From NCBI GenBank assembly GCA_965197405.1, contig OZ240206.1, positions 2,356,001 through 2,420,000 on the forward strand: a DNA stretch of 64,000 nucleotides. The letters run 5' to 3'. Shown here in pieces: positions 45,461-52,855 of the stretch (positions are counted from its first letter, which is position 1; each line of letters opens with the position of its first letter). Source of the stretch: G965197405 sp965197405 (GTDB lineage Bacteria > Chloroflexota > Dehalococcoidia > Lucifugimonadales > JAGWBF01). A model generated the notes under the pieces. That model saw only the letters and a program-made list of their open reading frames with translations. It searched no databases and was not told where the DNA came from. The translations under genes were made by a program, and so were the position numbers.

Positions 45461-46183
45461 TTACCGCACGGCTGCCGGGCCCCGGCGCAAAATATCAGAC
45501 TGTATATCCCGCAGTATTTTAATACCCGGGTCCCACCCAAAGCACTGAAATAGTTTGGTTGCTGGCTGCAAGGCCAATTCTCTAGTATTGGCGATTAGCT
45601 CCGCCCTTGACAGGTCTTCTTTATATGGTAATGGCGTAGCGCTCATCTCGCGGAAAAAGTCCGGTTCGGTTGATGGAAGGACCCGGAGGCGATGATTTTG
45701 AATACCTCTAACTTCAACCTCCAGGTGCATTTGGTCATCACCGGCCTCAGTGAACGTCAACCTGGATGCGAACTCGAATATCTCAGCAAAGCGAAACAGC
45801 ACTTCGGCAATATCCAGAAGCACAATGTAATTCCCGTCAGGTCCGGACTTCCATTGGCTGGACCACCCAGTGTATGTGCCTGAGTGTTCGTTCCAACCGG
45901 ACAACATGCCGGAGTAGTGTACGAACTGACCGCTTTGATAGAACCGCCATAACTCGACGATGGAATCCCAATCAATTTCTTGACCTATCCAGTCAGTGCC
46001 ACTTTGGGTGTGCACAAAAGCGTCTATGTGAGGAAAATTCCATCCCTTAAGCTGTACTGAAGTGTTTTCCAGGATGGGAAGAAGAGCCGACCGTTCCGCG
46101 ATCCGCTTCTCAACGAAAGTAGCCGGGCGAATCACTACTCTCCAATGGCCGCGGGACTTGATCTTTTCCAGAATCTCACTCAT
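45461..46183 (-). CDS. Uncharacterised protein coupled to an AlbA_2 gene
   Basis: A 240-residue soluble protein without a recognised domain: ILEKIKSRGHWRVVIRPATF, LKGWNFPHIDAFVHTQSGTDWIGQE, WRFYQSGQFVHYSGM, ALQPATKLFQCFGWDPGI. Its ATG overlaps the stop of the upstream AlbA_2 gene (ATGA) and it ends 2 bp before the methyltransferase start. Similar proteins with a REPATF-like start are often found beside AlbA_2 genes (recollection, not a search). Coupling on both sides points to a shared function in the island. Confidence 0.7.
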   Translation of the reverse strand: MSEILEKIKSRGHWRVVIRPATFVEKRIAERSALLPILENTSVQLKGWNFPHIDAFVHTQSGTDWIGQEIDWDSIVELWRFYQSGQFVHYSGMLSGWNEHSGTYTGWSSQWKSGPDGNYIVLLDIAEVLFRFAEIFEFASRLTFTEAGDDQMHLEVEVRGIQNHRLRVLPSTEPDFFREMSATPLPYKEDLSRAELIANTRELALQPATKLFQCFGWDPGIKILRDIQSDILRRGPAAVR

Positions 46184-46800
46184 CTTAACTCCCCTAGTTG
46201 CTCATCGAAGTGTTCTTGCTCGGCGTGCGGTGACATGCCCGTTGAGGCATCGAACAGTCCTACCCGCCGTGCACTTTCCAAGAATTGTCTCACGCCCTTT
46301 TCAATTGCCAAACCGAGTAAGTCCCGCATATCGGCGTGAGTGGGAATATCCGAGGTCTCCGGCTTCCTTCGAGTTCTGACATAGCAGGCCCCGTCCCGCA
46401 GCACATCGTCATAAGCCCGCTTGCACAGAACCGGAATATCTGAGAATTCCTCCACCTCGATAACCAAATACCTGTTTCCATTATACTGTCTTGTTTCGAT
46501 TTCAAAGCTGACGCCAGGGTCGGCATAGCGTGCCACTTGGTCCGATACGGCATCGTATGTCCAGGTTGGCAGGTCATCGGCACTGATGCCAATTGGATTG
46601 AGGACATTCCCGTCATCCTCAACTCCAATTATGACCCTGCCTCCATCGCGTCTATTGGCCATGCCCAGCATTGCCTTGACAACCTGGGCAACAAGCCTGC
46701 CGTCCCGTACTGGGCCTGGGCCCTTGAACTCCAATCCGCTCAATTCATGGCCCCGGTCTATGATCAGGTCCATAAGCTGGGTAAATTCTTCGTCGGTCAC
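46180..46800 (-). CDS. AlbA_2 (Schlafen-like) nucleic-acid-binding protein
   Basis: A 206-residue protein with the AlbA_2 pattern: LEFKGPGPVRDGRLVAQVVKAMLGMANRRDGGRVIIGVEDDG is split here as LEFKGPGPVRDG, KAMLGMANRRDGGRVIIGV. C-terminal parts include YLVIEVEEFSDIPVLCKRAY and GACYVRTRRKPETSDIPTHAD. AlbA_2 domains bind DNA or RNA and recur in defence and stress proteins. Start is GTG 46800, immediately after the TAA of the 63-codon upstream gene. Confidence 0.8.
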   Translation of the reverse strand: MTDEEFTQLMDLIIDRGHELSGLEFKGPGPVRDGRLVAQVVKAMLGMANRRDGGRVIIGVEDDGNVLNPIGISADDLPTWTYDAVSDQVARYADPGVSFEIETRQYNGNRYLVIEVEEFSDIPVLCKRAYDDVLRDGACYVRTRRKPETSDIPTHADMRDLLGLAIEKGVRQFLESARRVGLFDASTGMSPHAEQEHFDEQLGELR

Positions 46801-46872
46801 TTATCCTTCCCCCGCCAACACCCCTGCGTCCCTGATGTAGTCCAGTGTCTCCCGTATGCCGGCAATCTGGTC
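46801..46872. repeat. 72-bp direct repeat, copy 1 (copy 2 at 48135-48206)
   Basis: 66 of 72 positions match 48135-48206 in the same orientation. On the minus strand both encode a C-terminus of the type IRETLDYIRDA ending in TAA. Copy 2 has lost the rest of its gene and lies between higB and trpG. Confidence 0.85.
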
Positions 46873-46989
46873 ATCCTCCGGCTCGGTAACGCCATCATAG
46901 AAGCAGGCCCCGTGCAGGAAGGATTGGCGGGAGGCCAAATGTTCCCGCAGCGCCTCAAGGCTGTCGCCGCAGTAGAGGGTGTTGGGCAT
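46801..46989 (-). pseudogene. Chimeric 63-codon remnant: methyltransferase start joined to an unrelated tail
   Basis: It starts MPNTLYCGDSLEALREHLAS, which parallels the real methyltransferase start (MPNTLYYGDNLDILRQYI), but lacks everything after. It then switches to the tail DQIAGIRETLDYIRDAGVL. The tail's 72 bp are a direct repeat of 48135-48206. It is probably a deletion product of a second methyltransferase gene. It is still open and fits the spacing of the operon (4 bp after HigA, abutting AlbA_2), so expression as a peptide is possible. Confidence 0.6.
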
Positions 46990-46993
46990 GACG

Positions 46994-47803
46994 CTACACT
47001 CCCGCCAAGGCCGAGGCGGGTACGGAAGCCGTTCCCTTGTGCAGAAGTTCCGCGGCTTCCCGGAGAATATCACCGTAATTTTCCGGGCTGGGTTCAACGG
47101 ATTTTTCCGTATCAAGCGCGGGACCAGAAGGCTGTTCTCGCAGCCCTGCATGAAGGGCATTCATGGTTTCCGTGCCCGCCTTTAGCTTCCGGGATTCCCG
47201 ATTCCATTCTGCGGCATCAATATGTCCGATATATTCCTCGGATGTTGCATTCCATTCCAGGTATGCTTTGAAGAGGACGCCCACTACCAATCGTGGAGTG
47301 ACAGCAGGTGAAGGTTGGTAAACCAACTGTATCCGGACGGCCCCCGGCCCTTCTCCGACAAATCGGAATTCCACACGGTCATAATTTGGGTTATCCGATA
47401 GCTTGGGACTATCAGTGGGATTATCAGAAGGTACAATGCGGAAAGCAATGACTTCATCGTCATAGGTGGTATAAATGAGTCGCCCGTGTTCCAGGGGAAC
47501 CGTAGCCCTCTGCTGGTAACTGGGCAATGGTTCAAGTTCTCCGGGAACCCCGTCTTCGTTCCGTTCTTGGGCTTTGTCGTACTGCGCCTGCAATTGATAC
47601 CAGGTAGACGCGCCGCCGCCAAACAACTTATCCAAGCCGACAGCCATGACGAAGGATATGCCTGCCTGTCCGTTGATAACGCTTAATAGCTGCTCGGGGC
47701 TGACTCCCAGCTTTTGCGCTGTCTCGGCCACGCTCATCCCCAATGGTTCCATGCAATCACGAAGGATTGAACGCCCCGGATGGGGTGGAAACTTCATTGG
47801 CAT
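46994..47803 (-). CDS. HigA-type antitoxin with a 170-residue C-terminal extension
   Basis: 269 residues. Residues 1 to about 85 are a standard HigA: PPHPGRSILRDCMEPLGMS, AETAQKLGVSPEQLLSVING, ASTWYQLQAQYDKAQ. The remaining residues are not recognised. They look like a folded domain (LIYTTYDDEVIAFRIV, DRVEFRFVGEGPGAVRIQLVY) with a charged helical end. HigA proteins normally stop near 100 residues. ATG is 12 bp downstream of the higB stop, so the toxin-antitoxin pair leads the island operon. Confidence 0.8.
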   Translation of the reverse strand: MPMKFPPHPGRSILRDCMEPLGMSVAETAQKLGVSPEQLLSVINGQAGISFVMAVGLDKLFGGGASTWYQLQAQYDKAQERNEDGVPGELEPLPSYQQRATVPLEHGRLIYTTYDDEVIAFRIVPSDNPTDSPKLSDNPNYDRVEFRFVGEGPGAVRIQLVYQPSPAVTPRLVVGVLFKAYLEWNATSEEYIGHIDAAEWNRESRKLKAGTETMNALHAGLREQPSGPALDTEKSVEPSPENYGDILREAAELLHKGTASVPASALAGV

Positions 47804-47815
47804 CGTGCAGATTCC

Positions 47816-48094
47816 TCAATGATAATCAACCAAATCCACGTTGGTAACATCGCCATCATCAAACCGGAAGATGATTCTCCAGTTACCCGATACAGCTATC
47901 GACCAGAAACCGGTCAGGTCTCCACTCAGTTGGTGCAACCTGTAGCCGGGCAGATTTAGGTCCTGTGGCGCGGTCGCGGCGTCGAGCCGGGCTAGAATAT
48001 CCTCCACCTTGTCAATGTACTCAGGCGGGATGCGTCTGCGTTCGCCCTTCTCAAATAAGCGTTGCAATCCCCGGTGTCGAAACCCGATAATCAT
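47816..48094 (-). CDS. HigB/RelE-type toxin
   Basis: A 92-residue toxin: MIIGFRHRGLQRLFEKGERR, PEYIDKVEDILARLDAA, YRLHQLSGDLTGFWSIAVSG, NWRIIFRFDDGDVTNVDLVDYH. This is the HigB pattern (LHxLxGxxxGxWSIxVxxNWRxxFxF). It is an mRNA interferase in the family. Toxin-first order with the next gene is typical of higBA. It is the first gene of the island on the minus strand. Confidence 0.88.
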   Translation of the reverse strand: MIIGFRHRGLQRLFEKGERRRIPPEYIDKVEDILARLDAATAPQDLNLPGYRLHQLSGDLTGFWSIAVSGNWRIIFRFDDGDVTNVDLVDYH

Positions 48095-48222
48095 CGTTGG
48101 GCAGAGAACTCGTTACCCTTCAGGTTCCAGCACATTATACTTCCCCCGCCAACGCCTCTGCGTCCCTGATGTAGTCCAGCGTCTCCCGTATGCTGGCAAT
48201 CAGGTCTTCTTCTGACCCCGTC

Positions 48223-48254
48223 CTAGCACAAGCGGGCAAGACTGTCCTAACCTG
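48223..48254. repeat. Right direct repeat bounding the trp-operon insertion
   Basis: CTAGCACAAGCGGGCAAGAC and TGTCCTAACCTG match 43558-43590. It overlaps the last codons of trpG, so the trpG 3' end appears to have been duplicated or used as a target. Confidence 0.65.
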
Positions 48255-48828
48255 AGAGAGCATCCACCCTGTCCAGGAAGTTCCGGAGCACGTCCTTGCC
48301 CACCGGGGTCATAATGGACTCGGGGTGGAACTGCACCCCTTCGACGGGGTACTCCCTGTGGCGCAGGCCCATGATTATGCCCCTGTCCGTCCAGGCGCTG
48401 ACCTCCATGCAGTCGGGAAGGTCCTCGGGGTAGACGACCAGGGAGTGGTAACGGATGGCCTCGAAGGGGCTGGAGAGGCCCCGGAAGACGCCCTTCCCGT
48501 CGTGGTGAATCATGGACGTCTTGCCGTGCATTATCTCATCCGCCTGGCCCACTCTGCCGCCGTAGGCGTCGCCGATGCACTGGTTGCCCAGGCACACCCC
48601 CAGGGTGGGTATGTGGGGGCCGAAGCGGAGGATAACGTCGTTGGAGATGCCGGCCTCTCGCGGAGTGCACGGCCCCGGCGATATGACGATGCCCTGGGGC
48701 GATAGGGCTTCCACGTCCTCCAGGGTCAGCTTGTCGTTGCGGACCACCGTTACCTGCGCGCCCAGCTCGCAGAGATACTGGTACAGGTTGTAGGTGAAGC
48801 TGTCGTAATTGTCTATGATGAGAATCAT
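48247..48828 (-). CDS. trpG: Anthranilate synthase glutamine amidotransferase subunit
   Basis: A 193-residue class-I amidotransferase: MILIIDNYDSFTYNLYQYL, SPGPCTPREAGIS, nucleophile Cys in GVCLGNQCIG, and His/Glu in VQFHPESIMTPVG. It supplies ammonia to TrpE. Its ATG overlaps the VOC stop by 4 bp. It is separated from trpE by the VOC gene and a repeat, an unusual order. Confidence 0.94.
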   Translation of the reverse strand: MILIIDNYDSFTYNLYQYLCELGAQVTVVRNDKLTLEDVEALSPQGIVISPGPCTPREAGISNDVILRFGPHIPTLGVCLGNQCIGDAYGGRVGQADEIMHGKTSMIHHDGKGVFRGLSSPFEAIRYHSLVVYPEDLPDCMEVSAWTDRGIIMGLRHREYPVEGVQFHPESIMTPVGKDVLRNFLDRVDALSG

Positions 48829-49268
48829 TCGAACGCTTCTATAAATTCCAGCCAGTTTTTGTCAGGGTCCTGGGCGTAGGCGGCCTTGCGCACCACCTTG
48901 CCGTCCTGCACGAGGGACACCGGGGGGCCGATGAAGCTCAGGCCCTTCTGCGACATGCTCGCGTAATACTCCTCAATGTTCTCCACGTAGAAGGCCAGGT
49001 GGCTCGCCCCCAGGTCATTGCGATTGATATGGCCCTCGGCGCTTGGAGGCACGAAGTACTGGACAAGCTCCAGGTTATGGCCTTCGTCGTCCATGCTCAG
49101 GAAGGCCACCTCTATGTGAGCGTCTTTGAATCCCACCAGCTTCTCTGCAAACTCTCCGGTGCGCTCGGTCCTCCGCACCAGGGCCAGGCCCATGACATCT
49201 CTGTAAAAGGCCAGAGAGCTATCCAGGTCTTTCACTACAAATCCCGTGTGGTAAAAGGACTTCAGCAT
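48825..49268 (-). CDS. VOC (glyoxalase) family protein in the trp operon
   Basis: A 147-residue VOC protein: MLKSFYHTGFVVKDLDSSLAF, LASHLAFYVENIEEYY-like GASHLAFYVENIEEYYAS, AAYAQDPDKNWLEFIE. His and Glu residues at the usual metal positions (YHTGF, ELVQY, SHLAF, LEFIE) are present, so metal-dependent chemistry is plausible. ATG 49268 has AGGAGGCAAAA upstream; the frame extends to 49358 without similarity. It overlaps trpG by 4 bp. Confidence 0.82.
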   Translation of the reverse strand: MLKSFYHTGFVVKDLDSSLAFYRDVMGLALVRRTERTGEFAEKLVGFKDAHIEVAFLSMDDEGHNLELVQYFVPPSAEGHINRNDLGASHLAFYVENIEEYYASMSQKGLSFIGPPVSLVQDGKVVRKAAYAQDPDKNWLEFIEAFE

Positions 49269-49363
49269 TTTTGCCTCCTTCCCTCCTATTCTACTCGGAG
49301 CTTTTCCATTCTCAACGTCGGGTGAATACAGGCATGTCTGCAACAAGCAGGCCCCCACCGAGC

Positions 49364-49484
49364 GTCATTCTGAGAAGCGGAGCGACGAAGAATCTAAAAT
49401 GCCTCGCAAGCAAAGCAACACCCAGGGAAAGGATTTTAGACCCTTCGCTGTAGCTCAGGGTGACAATAAAAAGGCCCTGATATT
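49364..49484. repeat. Dispersed palindromic repeat, family A copy inside the trp operon
   Basis: GTCATTCTGAGAAGCGGAGC, GAAGAATCTAAAATGCC, a centre, then GGATTTTAGACCC, TTCGCTGTAGCTCAGGGTGAC and the outer end AATAAAAAGGCCCTGA. It separates trpE from the VOC-trpG pair and would be part of the transcript. Confidence 0.7.
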
Positions 49485-49489
49485 CTACG

Positions 49490-50941
49490 CTATTCTACCC
49501 CTTCCGCTTTGTCTATGGCCCTCAGGAGCGCCCCGGCCTTGTGCAGGGTCTCCTGGTACTCGTCTTCAGGGATGCTATCGGCCACCACGCCGCCCCCGGC
49601 CTGCACGTATGCGACACCGTCTTTAATCACGCTGGTACGCAGGGTTATGGCCGTGTCCACGTTGCCGGAGAAGCTGAAATAGCCCACAGCGCCCCCGTAA
49701 GGGCCGCGCTTTTCCCCCTCAAGCTCGGATATTATCTCCATCGCGCGGATTTTGGGAGCTCCGGACAAGGTCCCGGCGGGGAAGCAGGCCCTCAGGGCGT
49801 CATAGGGGGTGATCTCCGGCTTGAGCTTTCCGGCCACATGGGACACCAGGTGCATTACGCGAGAGTACCGCTCCACGTCCATGAGCCGGGTCACCTGCAC
49901 CGTGCCGGGCTCGCTCACGCGCCCCACGTCGTTGCGGGCCAGGTCAACCAGCATGATGTGTTCCGCCCGCTGCTTCTCGCTCCCTTTAAGCTCCTCCTCC
50001 AGGGCCGCGTCCTCCTCCGGCGTGCCGCCCCGAGGGCGCGTCCCCGCGATGGGGTGAGTGACCACGGTGCCGTCCTCCACCCTCACGAGAGTCTCTATGG
50101 AGGCGCCCACGATATGGAAGTCGTCCAGGTGGAGGTAGTACATATACGGGGAGGGGTTGGTGGACCGGAGCGCCCGGTATATCTGGAAGGGGTGGGCGTC
50201 GGTCTTCCGTGCGAGTCGCTGGGAGGGGACCACCTGGATTATGTCCCCGGCGTAGATGTACTCCCTGGCTCTCTCCACCGCCGCCTCGTAGTCTTCCTGG
50301 CTGAAATTGGAAGCTACCCGGGCGCTACTGCCCACAAGCCCGGCAGGGTGGGCCGCCGGAGGAGGCTCCAAGGGCATGGAGAGGCGCTCCACCAACCGGT
50401 TGATCTTCTCGACGGCCTCGTCGTAGGCCCTTTCGATATTGCCGTCCAGGTATATGTGGCTTATCACTTTTATGGTGTGCCTCAGCCTGTCGAAGACCAG
50501 CAGGGTGTCGTTGAAGGTAAACACCGCCTCGGGCAGCGCGAGGGCGTCTCTGGCAGGCTCCGTCACCCTGGGCTCGAAGTACCGAATGATGTCGTAGGCC
50601 AGATAGCCGACGGCGCCCCCGTGGAACCTGGGCAGGTCCGGTATGGGGATGAGCTTGTACCTGTCCATCTCCGCTTTTATGGGGACTAGGGGGTCGCCGG
50701 AGCCGTCGGGCTGGCCGGGGCCTGTCTTGAGAATCGCGTAAGGCTCGGTGCCAATGAAGCTGTAGCGGGCCAGGCGCTCGCCGCCCTCCACGCTCTCCAG
50801 CAGGAAGGAGTAGGGCGGCCTGGCCACCTTTAGATAAGCCGACACCGGCGTCTCCAGGTCGGCATCTATCTCCCTGAACACCGGCACCAGGTTCCCCCGG
50901 CCGGCCAGCTTCTTTACTTCTTCAAGGGTCGGGGAGTACAT
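49490..50941 (-). CDS. trpE: Anthranilate synthase component I
   Basis: A 483-residue TrpE. The N-terminal feedback site is present (YSFLLESVEGGERLARYSFIG; the LLES motif binds Trp). The chorismate-binding domain has SQRLARKTDAHPFQIYRALR, RTNPSPYMYYLHL-like TNPSPYMYYLHL, THPIAGTRPRGGTPEED, HIMLVDLARNDVGRV and FPAGTLSGAPKIRAMEII. ATG 50939-50941 is the true start; the upstream frame to 51076 runs through the T-box leader and is not coding. It is regulated by that leader. Confidence 0.95.
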   Translation of the reverse strand: MYSPTLEEVKKLAGRGNLVPVFREIDADLETPVSAYLKVARPPYSFLLESVEGGERLARYSFIGTEPYAILKTGPGQPDGSGDPLVPIKAEMDRYKLIPIPDLPRFHGGAVGYLAYDIIRYFEPRVTEPARDALALPEAVFTFNDTLLVFDRLRHTIKVISHIYLDGNIERAYDEAVEKINRLVERLSMPLEPPPAAHPAGLVGSSARVASNFSQEDYEAAVERAREYIYAGDIIQVVPSQRLARKTDAHPFQIYRALRSTNPSPYMYYLHLDDFHIVGASIETLVRVEDGTVVTHPIAGTRPRGGTPEEDAALEEELKGSEKQRAEHIMLVDLARNDVGRVSEPGTVQVTRLMDVERYSRVMHLVSHVAGKLKPEITPYDALRACFPAGTLSGAPKIRAMEIISELEGEKRGPYGGAVGYFSFSGNVDTAITLRTSVIKDGVAYVQAGGGVVADSIPEDEYQETLHKAGALLRAIDKAEGVE

Positions 50942-50960
50942 ATCCCACGCTTTCCTAAAC

Positions 50961-50987
50961 AAAAATCCCCGTCCACAAGGGACGGGG
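50961..50987 (-). terminator. Intrinsic terminator of the T-box leader
   Basis: CCCCGTCC (50987-50980), loop CTTGT, GGACGGGG (50974-50967), then ATTTTTGTTT. It lies directly after the T-box sequence and 20 bp before the trpE start, so antitermination decides expression. Confidence 0.9.
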
Positions 50988-51347
50988 TCTTCCCGCTGTA
51001 CCACCCTTATTGTCCAGCAGCCTCGCCAGCAACGAGCACATCTGCCGGGCATCTCATCCGGCGGAGAGAGGAGCACTTATAGAAATACCTGTCCTTCCGC
51101 ACCGTGGACCGGTAACGGGGTCCAAGCGGCTCGGCCTACCTCCCTGCTCCACCCCCGGCGTCGGCCCCCTGAAGCCCGATTTACGATTCTTCGTGGGCCG
51201 GATCCTATCCTGGGTGGTTAAGGGTTTCAGCTTGCGGCTCCGAGGCCCATTCGGTCCCTGCGCTGGCGCCGGCTCTCACCTCACCCGGCTCTCTGTGCCC
51301 CGCTTGGGGACGTACTAGCCCTCATCACAGCCGTTGTTCATTGGCTT
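50961..51347 (-). ncRNA. T-box leader, tryptophan-specific
   Basis: The conserved T-box sequence AAGGGTGGTACAGCGGG occupies 51008-50992 on the minus strand, with the NCCA-pairing bulge TGG. The Stem I apical part is recognisable in CAGAGAGCCGGGTGAGGTG, then GAGAGCCGG. The specifier loop reads GAATGGGCCTCGGAGCC, where the TGG codon (51249-51247) is followed by the usual purine. The leader would test uncharged tRNA-Trp and allow read-through into trpE. About 385 nt long, which is long for the class; 51180-51060 would hold Stems II and III. Confidence 0.88.
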
Positions 51348-51353
51348 GACTGG

Positions 51354-51382
51354 AGTATATCTTCGGCGGCATTTGATGTCAA
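51354..51382 (-). promoter_or_regulatory. Consensus sigma-70 promoter of the trp operon
   Basis: The perfect -35 TTGACA (51382-51377), a 17-bp spacer and TATACT (51359-51354) precede the T-box. The predicted transcription start is near 51347, immediately upstream of Stem I. Confidence 0.85.
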
Positions 51383-51401
51383 GCGTACCTGAGCGCCAAA
51401 G

Positions 51402-52820
51402 CTACCCGCCCCCAGGCCCTACACTGAGGGACGGCTCCGTCATCTTCACCGGGTCCAGCAGGTCGTCAAGCTGCTCGTCGGTCAGGCCGGCCATCTCTCT
51501 AGCCATCTCCCTGATGGTGCTGCCGGTGGCGGCGGCTTCCTTGGCAATCTCTGCGGCCCTGTCGTAGCCAATGGCGGGGGAGAGGGCCGTTCCCAGCATC
51601 AACCCCTTCTCCACCATGGCGGGACCCGTTTCCGTGGCCTGAAGCCCCTTCACGCACTGCTCTGCGAAGTTATCGGCTGAGGAGGCCAGCAGGGATACGG
51701 ACTGGAGCAGGTTATAGGCCGCCACGGGCATCATGGTGTTAAGCTCGAAGTACCCCCCCTGGCCTGCCAGGGCTACGGTGGCGTCGTTACCCACCACCTG
51801 GGCCACCACCTGCACCACCGACTCGGCGATGACCGGGTTTATCTTCCCGGGCATGATGGAGCTTCCGGGCTGCACCTCCGGCAGGACCAGCTCCCCAAGC
51901 CCCGCCCTGGGACCGCATCCCATCCAGCGAATATCGTTCGCGATTTTGTGAAGGCTTATAGCCACTGCCCGCAGAACTCCGCTGGCCTCCACCGCTGCAT
52001 CCAGGGCGCTCTGGGCCTGGAAATGGTTGTCCGTCTCCCGCACCTGGACGCCCGTCATCTCGGAGAGGATCTGGCAGGCCCTCCCGGAGAACTCCGGGTG
52101 GGTGTTCACCCCGGTGCCCACCGCGGTGCCGCCCAAGGCCACCTGGGAAAGCTCCTCCTGGGCATGGCGCAGGCGGCGGATGCTGTACTCCACCTGTCCG
52201 GCGAAGCCCTTGAACTCCTGCCCCAGACGGATGGGTGTGGCGTCCTGGATATGGGTCCGACCCGTCTTGATTATGGGCCAGAACTCGTCGCTTTTCTGCT
52301 CCAGCGCGGCGCCCAGCTTTTCCAGGGCCGGGACCAGCCGCTCATTTATCTGAATGAGCGCGGACAGGTGAATGGCCGTGGGTATAACGTCATTGGAGGA
52401 CTGGCCCATATTCACGTGGTTGTTGGGGTGCACCAGGCGGGAGCCGCGCTCCCCGCCCATGATTTCCGTCGCCCGGTTGGCTATCACTTCATTGGCGTTG
52501 GTGTTGGTGGAGGTGCCGGAGCCTGTCTGAAAGATGTCCACTACGAACTGGTCGTCGAACCGGCCCTGGGCTACCTCCTGGGCCGCCTCCACTATAGCGC
52601 TGCCGACGTGGCCCTCCAGCAGTCCCAGGCCCATGTTCGTCCTGGCGGCGGCCAGCTTGATTTGGGCCAGGGCGCTGATGAAGCTCCGTGGGAAACGCAG
52701 GTCACTGATGGGGAAATTAAGCTCCGCCCTCCTGGTGGACGCGCCGTAATAGGCGTCGGTAGGGACCTCCATAGCGCCCATAGAGTCGCGTTCGATTCTA
52801 ACTTTCTGTTCGGCGGCCAT
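51402..52820 (-). CDS. fumC: Class II fumarate hydratase
   Basis: A 472-residue fumarase: MGAMEVPTDAYYGASTRRAE, GSGTSTNTNANEVIANRA, HPNNHVNMGQSSNDVIPT, KTGRTHIQDATPIRLGQE, and the mobile loop GSSIMPGKINPVIAESV with the catalytic Ser. The start is ATG 52820 with GGAGG 8 bp upstream; an open frame to 52862 overlaps the glyS stop. It hydrates fumarate to malate in the TCA cycle. It lies 36 bp after glyS in the same direction. Confidence 0.94.
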   Translation of the reverse strand: MAAEQKVRIERDSMGAMEVPTDAYYGASTRRAELNFPISDLRFPRSFISALAQIKLAAARTNMGLGLLEGHVGSAIVEAAQEVAQGRFDDQFVVDIFQTGSGTSTNTNANEVIANRATEIMGGERGSRLVHPNNHVNMGQSSNDVIPTAIHLSALIQINERLVPALEKLGAALEQKSDEFWPIIKTGRTHIQDATPIRLGQEFKGFAGQVEYSIRRLRHAQEELSQVALGGTAVGTGVNTHPEFSGRACQILSEMTGVQVRETDNHFQAQSALDAAVEASGVLRAVAISLHKIANDIRWMGCGPRAGLGELVLPEVQPGSSIMPGKINPVIAESVVQVVAQVVGNDATVALAGQGGYFELNTMMPVAAYNLLQSVSLLASSADNFAEQCVKGLQATETGPAMVEKGLMLGTALSPAIGYDRAAEIAKEAAATGSTIREMAREMAGLTDEQLDDLLDPVKMTEPSLSVGPGGG

Positions 52821-52855
52821 GACTGCAACCTCCTCTTCAATTCGCCACAGGTATA

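Noticed and set aside
50942..51076. N-terminal extension of trpE
   Set aside because: These codons run through the T-box and its terminator; the true start at 50941 gives the family N-terminus.
51010..51360. Classical trp attenuator with a leader peptide
   Set aside because: No small frame with consecutive Trp codons was found, whereas the T-box sequence and specifier are present.
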